From NCBI RefSeq assembly GCF_003545815.1, contig NZ_PDUW01000005.1, positions 294,289 through 358,288 on the forward strand: a DNA stretch of 64,000 nucleotides. The letters run 5' to 3'. This stretch comes from Pusillimonas caeni (GTDB taxonomy: Bacteria > Pseudomonadota > Gammaproteobacteria > Burkholderiales > Burkholderiaceae_B). Below are positions 52,147 to 60,951 of the stretch, piece by piece. The notes under the pieces were generated by a model, which saw only the letters and a list, made by a program, of their open reading frames with translations, searched no databases and was not told where the DNA came from. Position numbers and translations under genes: made by a program. Position 1 is the first letter of the stretch. Each line of letters starts with the position of its first letter.

Positions 52147-54624
52147 ATGGCCAATAAATTACGTCTAGATATTCCGCTGATTCTGCCCCAAATCGCCGAC
52201 GCGCAGGATGTCATCGTTCAGCGCCTGATTGACGATTTACGAGGCCGTCAAGGTATCGACACAGTACATGTAGAGGCTGCTCAAGACGATACGCCGGCAC
52301 AACTTTGCATTCATCACAATCCTGAAGTGCTCCCACTGTCTCGCGTCCGCGAAATTGTCAACGCCGCAGGGGCGCAGATCACTGATCGCTTCGGGCATAT
52401 ACTGTGGCAGACTGAGGGCATCAACCATGCGCGCCGCGCCAGAACAGTGACGGACATCCTGCTAAGGCTGCCAGGCGTGCTTGATGCCGAAGCCAGTGCG
52501 ACAGGACAGGTGCACGTGGACTATGACCGCCGAATCGGCAATGAGCAATCTATTGCCCAAGCACTTTCCGATCTCGGCGTTCAGCCACGTCAGGACTCGG
52601 TTATGCCACAACATGCCGCGCACGGAGAAACCGATCATCGTCACGAACCTGGCCAGAAAGATGATCGTATCCATGAGCATGAACATCGAGGCGTGTTCGG
52701 CGCCAACACCGAGCTAATCTTCGCACTGACCTGCGGCGTGCTTCTTGGTATTGGTGTGGCCATCGAGAAGCTCATTGCGAGCACTCCTGACTGGCTGCCC
52801 ATGACGGGCTACATCCTGTCCTATTTCTTCGGTGCGTTCTACACCCTGCGCGAAGCGATCGATAATCTCAAGCTCAAGCGCTTCGAAATCGACATGTTGA
52901 TGTTGGTTGCCGCTGTCGGCGCCGCAACGCTAGGCGCTTGGGCCGAGGGCGCACTCTTGCTATTCCTATTTAGCCTGGGACATGCATTGGAGCATTACGC
53001 GATGGGACGCGCTAAACGCGCCATCCAGGCGTTGGCCGAACTGGCGCCAGACACGGCGACTGTCCGACTTAATGGCCAAACCAAAGAGGTATCCGTCGAC
53101 AAATTAACTATTGGCGACATCGTGCTGGTAAAACCCAACCAACGTTTGCCAGCCGATGGCTTCGTCGTGCATGGCACATCTGCCATTGATCAGGCCCCGA
53201 TCACAGGTGAGAGCATTCCTCTAGACAAACGTCCGGTCGATGATGCTAAGCAGGCGCGTACACGGCCCGCCAGCGTGAACGCCGCTTCACGAGTCTTCGC
53301 AGGCACTATCAATGGCGAAGGCGCTCTCGAAATCGAGGTCACTCGCCTTTCCAGCGAATCCACGCTGGCGCGGGTTGTCAAGATGGTGAATGAAGCCGAA
53401 ACACGCAAATCACCTACGCAACGCTTTACCGACAGATTCGAACGCGTTTTCGTGCCTGTCGTGCTAGGCTTAGCGGTCATTCTGTTGTTCGCATGGGTAG
53501 TAATCGACGAACCATTCCGTGACAGCTTCTACCGCTCTATGGCGGTGCTAGTGGCGGCTAGCCCTTGCGCGTTGGCGATCGCCACGCCCAGCGCAGTGCT
53601 ATCGGGCATCGCGCGAGCAGCACGTGGTGGTGTTTTGATTAAAGGCGGTGCGCCATTAGAGGAACTAGGCTCACTCAATGCAATGGCTTTTGACAAAACC
53701 GGCACACTAACCGAAGGTCGCCCTCGTATCACCGATGTGGTAGCAGTAGATGGAGTAAGTGAGGAAGAGTTGCTCTCCGTAGCCGTGGCCGTCGAGTCGC
53801 TTAGCGATCACCCTTTAGCTGCCGCGATCGCTCGTGATGGCAGTGAACGCCTGAACGGGAAGCAAGTACCCAAAGCAGATAGCCTGAAAAACCTCATCGG
53901 CCGCGGCGTCACTGCCACCCTGGAAGGAGCGCCTGTCTGGATAGGCAAGATCGAGATGTTCGGCATAGATGGAGTTCCGCCCCTGGGTACTGCAACTCGA
54001 GCAGCAATCGAGCGCCTGCGCGAGGGCGGGCGCACCACCATGGTCGTACGGCGTGGCGACCGCGACCTCGGCGCCATCGGTTTGCTGGATACGCCACGTG
54101 CAGATGCCAACGAAGCCCTGCAGCAACTGCGTGAACTCGGCATTAGTCGCATGATTATGATTTCAGGTGATCACCAGAAAGTCGCGGAGGCTGTCGCGAG
54201 CCAGGTCGGAATTAACGAAGCTTGGGGTGACTTAATGCCTGAGGACAAGGTTGATGCGATTCGCAAGCTCCGGCAGGAAGTGAAAGTGGCTATGGTCGGT
54301 GACGGCGTGAACGATGCTCCGGCAATGGCCAATGCAACTGTGGGCATCGCGATGGGTGCAGCCGGCTCGGATGTTGCGTTGGAAACCGCCGATGTAGCCC
54401 TGATGGCAGATGATCTGCGGCACCTACCGTTCGCCGTAGGCCTGAGCCGGCACACCCGTTCAGTGATCCGCCAAAATGTTTATGTCAGTCTGGGTATTGT
54501 GGCCGTTCTCGTACCTGCAACTATTTTTGGACTCGGCATTGGCCCTGCAGTAGCCATACACGAAGGCTCCACGCTGCTCGTGGTTTTCAATGCGCTGCGC
54601 TTACTCGCTTATCGTGAGGCGTGA
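52147..54624 (+). CDS. P1B-4 type heavy-metal ATPase (CzcP/ZntA-like)
   Basis: Inner-membrane efflux ATPase of 825 aa. The first 150 residues look like two degenerate HMA folds without CxxC metal sites, followed by a His-rich linker (HAAHGETDHRHEPGQ, HEHEHR, about 156-181). Membrane motif SPC (about 472-474) replaces the CPC of copper pumps, and the last helix carries HEGSTLLVVFNALRLL. SPC plus HEG(S/G)T defines the P1B-4 group (Co, Zn, Cd). [17 protein letters not shown] near 516, SDHPLAAAI and GDGVNDAPAMA are intact. With the CzcI-like gene and czcA it suggests zinc/cadmium resistance. Confidence 0.9.
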   Translation: MANKLRLDIPLILPQIADAQDVIVQRLIDDLRGRQGIDTVHVEAAQDDTPAQLCIHHNPEVLPLSRVREIVNAAGAQITDRFGHILWQTEGINHARRARTVTDILLRLPGVLDAEASATGQVHVDYDRRIGNEQSIAQALSDLGVQPRQDSVMPQHAAHGETDHRHEPGQKDDRIHEHEHRGVFGANTELIFALTCGVLLGIGVAIEKLIASTPDWLPMTGYILSYFFGAFYTLREAIDNLKLKRFEIDMLMLVAAVGAATLGAWAEGALLLFLFSLGHALEHYAMGRAKRAIQALAELAPDTATVRLNGQTKEVSVDKLTIGDIVLVKPNQRLPADGFVVHGTSAIDQAPITGESIPLDKRPVDDAKQARTRPASVNAASRVFAGTINGEGALEIEVTRLSSESTLARVVKMVNEAETRKSPTQRFTDRFERVFVPVVLGLAVILLFAWVVIDEPFRDSFYRSMAVLVAASPCALAIATPSAVLSGIARAARGGVLIKGGAPLEELGSLNAMAFDKTGTLTEGRPRITDVVAVDGVSEEELLSVAVAVESLSDHPLAAAIARDGSERLNGKQVPKADSLKNLIGRGVTATLEGAPVWIGKIEMFGIDGVPPLGTATRAAIERLREGGRTTMVVRRGDRDLGAIGLLDTPRADANEALQQLRELGISRMIMISGDHQKVAEAVASQVGINEAWGDLMPEDKVDAIRKLRQEVKVAMVGDGVNDAPAMANATVGIAMGAAGSDVALETADVALMADDLRHLPFAVGLSRHTRSVIRQNVYVSLGIVAVLVPATIFGLGIGPAVAIHEGSTLLVVFNALRLLAYREA

Positions 54625-54760
54625 AGAAAGAGCATGACGAAGTTTTAATGGATGTGAACCGTCCCTGTTTCGACACAGCCCTCCAGTTCCAAACCGTAGC
54701 AGCCACCCGGCTCTATTGGCGGGCGGCCCGCTTTTGTTGGAGTAGATTGGTTTTTTAAAC

Positions 54761-54815
54761 CTTGCGTAAATGTAATTCAAAAGTCTGTCTACTGTCGCGG
54801 TTACATGATTAAAGT
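54761..54815 (+). promoter_or_regulatory. Island-type promoter of the glycosyltransferase/ArnT module B
   Basis: A half-degenerate operator (CTTGCGTAAATGTAAT, 54761-54776), TGTCGC after 16 nt and a good TAAAGT at 54810-54815, exactly 33 nt after the operator. The glycosyltransferase ATG follows 33 nt later. Confidence 0.6.
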
Positions 54816-54847
54816 AGCGTTCTCGTCCTTGAGCCTACTTTAGTCCC

Positions 54848-55879
54848 ATGACTACGCCACCTTTTGGTTTCACTTCTAAAGAATCTAACCATAACGCCGT
54901 CCAACTATCGATCATTATTCCCTTCTTCAATGAGCGAGAGGTTCTTTCGCTCTGCCATGCACGACTTACGCCAATTCTGAATTCACTATCCGAATCTTAT
55001 GAAATAGTGTTTGTCGATGATGGCAGTACCGATGACAGCATCTCCATTCTGGCCGCCATCATTCCAACTCACCCTAAAACAAAAGTAGTGAGATTAAGTC
55101 GAAATTTCGGCAAGGAAGCCGCTATGAGCGCGGGCCTTGCGCACGCCACCGGGGCTGCGATCATTGTTCTGGATGCTGATCTGCAAGACCCGCCGGAACT
55201 CATTCCCAAAATGGTTCAGGCGTGGAGGTCGGGAGTCGACGTGGTTTCGATGCGTCGGCGACGTCGCCATGGAGAAGGCTGGCTGAAACGCTTTTCAGCA
55301 TTCAGCTTCTATCGTATTTTGAGCGGCTTAAGTCGATCCCAGATACCCTCTGACACCGGCGACTTCCGTCTGATGAGTCGGCGCGTTGTCGATTTGCTCT
55401 TGTTGTTCCCAGAGCGATGCAGGTACATGAAGGGCTTGTACGCCTGGGTCGGGTTTCCAACAGCCATTCTCGATTACGATCGAGACCCTCGCGCAGCGGG
55501 TACGACAAAATGGAACTACCTTGCCCTATTTGGCCTAGCTCTAGAGGGAATCACATCATTCTCTACCGCCCCGTTGCGCTGGGCTGCCGCTCTAGGGACG
55601 ATCGTCGCTTTATTCGGCGGATTCTTTGGGTTCTGGATTCTGCTCAAGACCGTGCTCTTCGGCCACGATGTGCCAGGCTATCCTTCGCTGATGGCAATGA
55701 TTACATTGCTTAGCGGTATTCAGTTGCTGACCATAGGTTTACTCGGAGAATACGCCGGCAAGGCGTACATGGAATCCAAACAACGGCCGCTCTATGTGGT
55801 ACGTGATGTGATTGACATGAACACTGTGGGGGCAAGCGACCTTTCTTCTGCGGACAGGGCAAATATTGTTAGTCTTTGA
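54848..55879 (+). CDS. Family-2 glycosyltransferase with membrane anchor (ArnC/GtrB/LgmA-like), copy B
   Basis: 343 aa, paralogue of the protein at 36359-37381. It has QLSIIIPFFNEREV, FVDDGSTDDS and DADLQDPPELIP, with DTGDFRLMSRRVVD and two C-terminal helices ending GEYAGKAYMESKQRPLY. It probably charges undecaprenyl phosphate with a sugar. The 3' end overlaps the ArnT-like gene by 14 bp, so the two form a donor-maker and transferase pair, as in Arn and the Lgm system of Bordetella. The sugar is not predictable. Confidence 0.9.
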   Translation: MTTPPFGFTSKESNHNAVQLSIIIPFFNEREVLSLCHARLTPILNSLSESYEIVFVDDGSTDDSISILAAIIPTHPKTKVVRLSRNFGKEAAMSAGLAHATGAAIIVLDADLQDPPELIPKMVQAWRSGVDVVSMRRRRRHGEGWLKRFSAFSFYRILSGLSRSQIPSDTGDFRLMSRRVVDLLLLFPERCRYMKGLYAWVGFPTAILDYDRDPRAAGTTKWNYLALFGLALEGITSFSTAPLRWAAALGTIVALFGGFFGFWILLKTVLFGHDVPGYPSLMAMITLLSGIQLLTIGLLGEYAGKAYMESKQRPLYVVRDVIDMNTVGASDLSSADRANIVSL

Positions 55880-57329
55880 GCGTCGATTCCTATGGGTGAT
55901 TTCAGTTCTCATTCTGGCGCGGCTCTTCAGTATGGCGACACTCCCGCTCATGGATACCTCGGAGCCTCGATATGCCGAGATTGCACGAGTCATGGCAGCT
56001 TCGGGGGATTGGATCACGCCATGGTTCGAACCAGGCACTCCATTTTGGGGAAAACCCCCTCTTTCGTTCTGGGCTCAGGCATTTAGTATAAAGTCACTCG
56101 GCCTAACTGAATTCAGCATCAGGCTGCCCTCTTTTTTGGTAACGGTTGCGCTGACTATCCTTGTTTACCATGCAGGTATAGTGATTGGCGACAAACGTAT
56201 GGCGAAGTGGGCCACGTTGATCCTGTCGACGATGCTCCTCCCTATGGTGAGTGCCGGCGCGGTTCTGACCGACCCCTTTTTTGCGTTTGGTGTGACGCTT
56301 TCGATGTTGGCATTCGTCGTCGCGCCGCTTAAGCCGACATGGTTCTGGCGCTATGGGTTCTTTGTCGGAATTGCTCTAGGGTTATTATCAAAAGGCCCCT
56401 TGGCCGTCGTACTTGTTGCGATAGCGATAGTTCCCTGGCTGGCGCTACAACCTGATCGACGCACACGGATAAACGTTTTCCCATGGCTTTCTGGCCTCTT
56501 CCTGATCTTCGCTCTCAGCCTGCCGTGGTACATCGCTGCCGAGATCAAGACACCCGGTTTCCTACAGTATTTCATTGTCGGCGAGCACTTTCTTAGATTC
56601 CTCGATGGCGGCTGGAATGGAGATCTTTATGGAACGGCCCATGAAAAGCCGTTAGGCCGCATATGGATAGAGTGGCTATTCGCCTCGCTACCATGGGGCC
56701 CATTGGGTCTGGCTGTTCTGCTCTGGTCAATGATCCGCTCTAGGCGCAGGACAAAGTTAGCGTGCTTTGTAAAAAAGCCCGTTGTAACCTTCCTGATCTT
56801 CTGGACTTTGGCGGCGATGGTGTTCTTCACATTCTCCGCCAACATCCTCTGGACCTATGTCCTGCCAAGCCTGCCTGCCCTCGCTCTGCTTCTTGCCCAG
56901 GCGGCAACGGCAACTTGCTGTGTTTCAACATCGCGACGAACAAGTTATGCCCTTATTGCCGCAGGCAGTCTGGTGCCTGCTTTCTCAATCGCGGTAGGAG
57001 CAATAGCATTGGTCGCACCTGCTCAGCTTAAAACAGAAAAGGAGCTGGTAATGGCAGCCGCTCAGGACTTGGAGGCCGGAAAAAAATTGTACTTTGTCGG
57101 CAGCCGTCCATTCTCCGCGAGATTCTATTCACGCGGCCAAGCTGAACTCATCCCCTCCTCGCGACTAGGATCGTTGCTCGAAGCAGGACAGAGCGCATTG
57201 ATAGCTATGCCAAGAAGCCAGGCGTTCGACGCACTGAGGATGTCGGCATCGAGCCTGAAACTCATTTTCCAGAGTAAGCGCTATAGCTTGTACGACCTCA
57301 CACCGATGCCCGAGAAGCACGCACAATAA
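55866..57329 (+). CDS. ArnT-like lipid A glycosyltransferase (GT83/PMT family)
   Basis: Polytopic membrane sugar transferase of 487 aa. The N-terminal periplasmic loop carries the ArnT/PMT catalytic pattern MDTSEPRYAEIARVMAASGD followed by GTPFWGKPPLSFWAQA. About ten helices follow, with LLSKGPLAVVL and PWYIAAEIKTPGFLQYF as in ArnT. It should move a sugar from undecaprenyl phosphate to lipid A phosphate. TTG 55866, overlapping the upstream gene, is the likely coupled start; GTG 55896 is an alternative. Addition of a positively charged or bulky sugar would lower metal and cationic-peptide binding at the surface. That last point is inference. Confidence 0.88.
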   Translation: MLVFERRFLWVISVLILARLFSMATLPLMDTSEPRYAEIARVMAASGDWITPWFEPGTPFWGKPPLSFWAQAFSIKSLGLTEFSIRLPSFLVTVALTILVYHAGIVIGDKRMAKWATLILSTMLLPMVSAGAVLTDPFFAFGVTLSMLAFVVAPLKPTWFWRYGFFVGIALGLLSKGPLAVVLVAIAIVPWLALQPDRRTRINVFPWLSGLFLIFALSLPWYIAAEIKTPGFLQYFIVGEHFLRFLDGGWNGDLYGTAHEKPLGRIWIEWLFASLPWGPLGLAVLLWSMIRSRRRTKLACFVKKPVVTFLIFWTLAAMVFFTFSANILWTYVLPSLPALALLLAQAATATCCVSTSRRTSYALIAAGSLVPAFSIAVGAIALVAPAQLKTEKELVMAAAQDLEAGKKLYFVGSRPFSARFYSRGQAELIPSSRLGSLLEAGQSALIAMPRSQAFDALRMSASSLKLIFQSKRYSLYDLTPMPEKHAQ

Positions 57330-57450
57330 TCCAGATTATGCAACCATGCTCTCGCATCGGAAGGCCAAGACGAAGTATTCCAAAATCCAATTCAATTGGC
57401 CAAGTATCAGAGAGCCAATCCCCAAAACATTACACCAACCCATCACCATA

Positions 57451-57466
57451 ATTACATTTCAGTAAT
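57451..57466 (+). promoter_or_regulatory. Operator-like palindrome upstream of porin B
   Basis: ATTACATTTCAGTAAT, 129 bp before the porin ATG, matching the placement of ATTACATCTCCGTCAG before porin A (125 bp). A second GTAATGTTAA lies about 18 bp downstream. No -10 hexamer stands at the 33-nt position, so the mode of action may differ from that of the copper promoters. Confidence 0.5.
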
Positions 57467-57595
57467 GTTTCACGGTGGTCACGTAATGTTAATAAAGAAC
57501 TGTTGAGATGTTGACACCCCCATTTCGGACGGTTGATCGAGCGACTCACTATATCAATTTCGCTGATTATATTTAGACTAATTTTTGAGGATTTC

Positions 57596-58699
57596 ATGAG
57601 AAAGAAAATAGTGGCAACTGCCTTAACAATTGGGTTCGCAGCTTCTGCACAAGCCGATACCGCAGTCACATTGTATGGCCTGGTAGACGGAGGGCTCGGC
57701 TACACCCAGTTCAAAAGCGATACGACAAAAGGATCCAGAGTTGGTGTCTGGGACGGTGGCCAGTCCAGTAACCGCTGGGGCTTGCGAGGTACTGAAGACC
57801 TCGGAAATGGACTAAAGGCTGTATTCGTCCTGGAGAACGGCTTTAGTCTGGTCAATGGAACACAAAGCCAGAGCGGCCGACTGTTCGGCCGTGAAGCCAT
57901 AGTCGGTGTCAAGTCGGACACATGGGGTCAGGTGACTCTTGGGCGACAAGGAAACATTGCCTATCGCTGGTTGTCGGGGGTTGCCACGCCCTTCGGCAAC
58001 AATTTCAACCAATCCCGTACTGCCGGCACATTCAGCGTGGCGGAGGTCAGATACGATAACCAAATGCAGTATCAGTCCCCCATTATGTCAGGCTTCCAAG
58101 TTGGCATTGGTTATTCCTTCAATGCGGATGGTGAACAAAGGTTTAAGCAAAGTGGGCAGAGCGATCCAAACGTTCGAGCGCTTACCGCCGGTTTACGCTA
58201 TACAAACGGCCCATTGGCTGCGGTGCTGACTTATGATCAGATAAGCGATGCCGAAACAGCAACCGGCATCAGAGCAAGGTCGTGGAATCTTGCGGGCAGC
58301 TACGACTTCGACTTGGTCGAACTGCATCTTGGCTTCGGAATCACCGATGACGGCTGGTTCGGCACGCCATCCCAATTGCGCAATTCCGACTTGGGTTTCG
58401 GGAGCATCCAGGCCTACAACGATGGATTCCGCGCCTATTCATACGGTATCGGTTTGAGCGCACCGGTAGGAGATTCAGGAAAAATGCTTATTGGCTGGGG
58501 AATGGTGGATCCTCGCAAGGACGGAACGGCGTACACTGGGCAGGAACTAGCGTCTCAGCATATCTTAAGCTTGGCGTATACGCACAAGCTGTCTTCCCGC
58601 ACTTCGTTATACGCCCAAGGAGCGTACGGTCGCAACGTCGCTTTGATATCCGGCAACAAGACTCAATCTATTGGCGTCGGCCTACGCCATAGCTTCTAA
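57596..58699 (+). CDS. Gram-negative general porin, copy B
   Basis: 367 aa from ATG 57596 (TGAGG upstream; the frame is open further 5' but the signal peptide MRKKIVATALTIGFAASAQA starts here). TAVTLYGLVDGGLGYTQFKS and SSNRWGLRGTEDLGNGLKAV mark the N-terminal strands, and the end is VGLRHSF. It has the same length as porin A, with high identity over the whole chain, concentrated in LGRQGNIAYRWLSGVATPFG and FGITDDGWFGTPSQLRNS. The two are clear duplicates, but third-codon positions have diverged, so the duplication is old or the modules came from different sources. Confidence 0.93.
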   Translation: MRKKIVATALTIGFAASAQADTAVTLYGLVDGGLGYTQFKSDTTKGSRVGVWDGGQSSNRWGLRGTEDLGNGLKAVFVLENGFSLVNGTQSQSGRLFGREAIVGVKSDTWGQVTLGRQGNIAYRWLSGVATPFGNNFNQSRTAGTFSVAEVRYDNQMQYQSPIMSGFQVGIGYSFNADGEQRFKQSGQSDPNVRALTAGLRYTNGPLAAVLTYDQISDAETATGIRARSWNLAGSYDFDLVELHLGFGITDDGWFGTPSQLRNSDLGFGSIQAYNDGFRAYSYGIGLSAPVGDSGKMLIGWGMVDPRKDGTAYTGQELASQHILSLAYTHKLSSRTSLYAQGAYGRNVALISGNKTQSIGVGLRHSF

Positions 58700-58719
58700 G
58701 ACCTAAATAGGGTACACCT

Positions 58720-58751
58720 CATTGATGCACTGGCCTTTCAGTGCATCAATG
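58720..58751 (+). terminator. Strong hairpin after porin B
   Basis: A perfect 13-bp stem CATTGATGCACTG (58720-58732) and CAGTGCATCAATG (58739-58751) with a 6-nt loop GCCTTT, 20 bp after the porin stop. There is no U tract. It probably ends or stabilises the porin message, and porin A has a related hairpin in the same place. Confidence 0.6.
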
Positions 58752-58884
58752 GAAATAATCACATTGATCCGTTTCCAACATGAGGCACTCAAATTAGCGG
58801 ATTACGTCGACATTCGTATTAAAAAACGTGACATTAGATTGCGACGTTTGCCGATGAACAAATTATGCCTAGCTGCCATCAAAT

Positions 58885-58917
58885 GAAAAAGGCGTATACC
58901 GATAACGATATACGCCT
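58885..58917 (-). terminator. Rho-independent terminator of DUF4148 gene B
   Basis: On the minus strand a 9-bp perfect stem AGGCGTATA (58917-58909) and TATACGCCT (58898-58890) with a 10-nt loop is followed by TTTTTCATTT. It stands 46 bp after the DUF4148 stop. Confidence 0.82.
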
Positions 58918-58963
58918 GAAAGACCGCAGCGCGCCTACAGAAGGTCAGACCGCGCGCTCTCCT

Positions 58964-59269
58964 TTAGGAACGACGTTTTTCTTGCTGCCGCTGCAACTCC
59001 TGCTTATACTCCACTCCATTGCGCATCCGAATATATTCGGCGTAAGCTGAACGGTACTCTGAGCTAAAAGTATCGGGCGTTTCACCACCTTCATGGAGCT
59101 TGTGCAGGCCAGCACGCTTCCACATCTCCAAATCGGCAAGCACTTCAGCTCTGGTTAATTGACGGTCTCCGTTAGCCGGTACCGTAGATACTGAACTCGC
59201 GCTCACGCTTGCTATAGGAGAAACGGCGATCGCCATCGTAGCAATTAACAGTTTCAGATTAAGTGTCAT
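58964..59269 (-). CDS. DUF4148 family exported protein, copy B
   Basis: 101 aa with a signal peptide (LKLLIATMAIAVSPIASVSA). The family core reads LTRAEVLADLEMWKRAGLHK and SSEYRSAYAEYIRMRNGVEY, with a basic C-terminus (QRQQEKRRS). It is a paralogue of 33582-33890 and convergent with porin B. Island-type promoter and terminator frame it as a single-gene unit. Function is unknown. Confidence 0.87.
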   Translation of the reverse strand: MTLNLKLLIATMAIAVSPIASVSASSVSTVPANGDRQLTRAEVLADLEMWKRAGLHKLHEGGETPDTFSSEYRSAYAEYIRMRNGVEYKQELQRQQEKRRS

Positions 59270-59348
59270 TCATTTTCCTTTATTCCTGGCCGGTTCCACG
59301 CATCCAAACCGGATCCCAAACATTTAATTCGTTCAGCGTGTAGGAAAT

Positions 59349-59403
59349 ATTCTAACCATCCGCTACCAACCCAAGCATGACCGTCTGATTACTTTTTCGT
59401 AAT
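59349..59403 (-). promoter_or_regulatory. Island-type promoter of DUF4148 gene B
   Basis: Read leftward: ATTACGAAAAAGTAAT (59403-59388) and TAGAAT at 59354-59349, exactly 33 nt after the operator. As with the DUF4148 A promoter, the TGnCAG element is missing. The ATG is about 80 nt further on. Confidence 0.7.
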
Positions 59404-59601
59404 ATGACTGCTCTGTAGCTTGATAAATCACTCTGAAGTCCCTTGAGGAAAATCCTGATCCAGGATACCCACTGCGCGGGCTCATATGGTGCCAATCCTT
59501 CCAAGGCAACGCACATATCAATCAGGCCTTCTCGTTCACCGCAAAATGCACTCAGTCCTGTATTAGTAATACATCGCCTCAAAATAACTGAGCCTGAACT
59601 G

Positions 59602-60951
59602 TTAAGCATCTTCACGCTCAAGCAGTCTCGAAGAAATCGTAAAACCAATTCTTGTACCCATCGGGTCTGAAGAGGCATAAGGCTCCCCTCCGTGCATACG
59701 TGCTATCGCAGCGACAATAGCTAGCCCCAGTCCATGATGACCCGCTGCCCGCGTTCGTGCCGGATCTAGACGATAGAAGCGTAGAAACAAACGAGGTAAA
59801 TATTGTTCTTCAATCGTCTTTCCTGTATTAAGCACGGTAATCCGAATAGTTTCTGCTTGCACACCGATTGTCACTATGACATCCCTAGCCGGAAGGCTGT
59901 ACCGAATAGCATTAGAGACAAGATTTGAAACCGCACGCTGAAACAGCGACCGATCGACATGCGCAACCCTGTCCCCTTCAACTTTGAGCGTAACCCCCGC
60001 CTCTGCCGCCTCGGCCTCGTGATACTCAAAAACCTCTTTAACCAGTCCACTTAGACTGAATACGTCTGTGGAGCGAATTCGCAATCCTCTGCCAGCTTGA
60101 GAGAGGAACAACATATCGTTCACGATCACCGTCATGCGTTGCAACTCTTCGAGATTTGACCCAAGGATGTCGCACAATTCCGATGTATTTCGCTTTGCCA
60201 CCAACGCAAATTCTGTTTCGCCCATCAACGTGGCAAGAGGTGTTCGTAACTCATGTGCCACGTCCGCATTGAAACCCTCCATTTGGATGTACGCACTCTC
60301 TAAGCGTTGGAGCACCGCATTAAACTGGACTACCAATGGCTTGATTTCCGAGGCAAGGCCGCTTTCATCCAATCGCTCGCCAATACGATCAGCGGACAGC
60401 TTTTCTGCCTGCTGCCCAAGGCTCTTGAGCGACGATAGCGCTCTTCGTACGAGCACGTCTCCCATGATGGAAACGATAAGTGCGCCGATCAGCGCGCACC
60501 CGAGAAGCGTCCAGGCCAGCATGGTACGCAAATGCATGTCGGCCGTTGTATTCAGATAGAGTTCGGCCAACATCTTCACGTCGGGCGTATTTGGCGACGG
60601 TAGCGAAAAGATGAGTTTTCTTTGGTTACTGGTCTTTGCTACTTCGTCGGGTTCGCCATACACATAAACAGTGCCGTCAATTTCTAACCTCAACATGAAT
60701 TCGGGCGCACCGTAGAAAAAATCTGTGAGTTTATGATCCAGCGCTAAAAAGTCCCCTTTGGAGGTAAACTCATCAACCAAATGTTCGATGACCGCACGCT
60801 TTTGCTGTAGTAAAGCCTCTTGGCGCACGGACAAGTTCAAGTTGGTGAGGACATAAACAACTATGCACACGGAACCAAGAGCAAGAAATGTCTGTATTGC
60901 TAACCAACGAGACAGCCATTGCCGCAATGAAGCAGAATTACGAAGCCGCAT
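59602..60951 (-). CDS. Sensor histidine kinase downstream of czcA (module B)
   Basis: 449 aa. Helices lie near residues 17-38 and 145-167, and the periplasmic sensor domain has about 105 residues (HKLTDFFYGAPEFMLRLEID). A HAMP-like linker is followed by the H-box FNADVAHELRTPLATLMGE with His near 233, then NLVSNAIRYSLP and GLGLAIVAAIARMHGG. It is a paralogue of the kinase at 34033-35367. Its ATG overlaps the regulator stop (ATGA). By position behind czcA it may correspond to CzcS. Confidence 0.9.
   Translation of the reverse strand: MRLRNSASLRQWLSRWLAIQTFLALGSVCIVVYVLTNLNLSVRQEALLQQKRAVIEHLVDEFTSKGDFLALDHKLTDFFYGAPEFMLRLEIDGTVYVYGEPDEVAKTSNQRKLIFSLPSPNTPDVKMLAELYLNTTADMHLRTMLAWTLLGCALIGALIVSIMGDVLVRRALSSLKSLGQQAEKLSADRIGERLDESGLASEIKPLVVQFNAVLQRLESAYIQMEGFNADVAHELRTPLATLMGETEFALVAKRNTSELCDILGSNLEELQRMTVIVNDMLFLSQAGRGLRIRSTDVFSLSGLVKEVFEYHEAEAAEAGVTLKVEGDRVAHVDRSLFQRAVSNLVSNAIRYSLPARDVIVTIGVQAETIRITVLNTGKTIEEQYLPRLFLRFYRLDPARTRAAGHHGLGLAIVAAIARMHGGEPYASSDPMGTRIGFTISSRLLEREDA

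Noticed and set aside
54690..54740. GC-rich palindromic stretch after the P1B-4 ATPase gene, possible terminator
   Set aside because: The arms GCGGGC and GCCCGC leave a loop of about one base, so a stable hairpin is doubtful despite the following TTTT.
59352..59678. 108-codon minus-strand frame overlapping the kinase end and the DUF4148 B promoter
   Set aside because: It overlaps two supported features, lacks a ribosome-binding site and shows no family resemblance.
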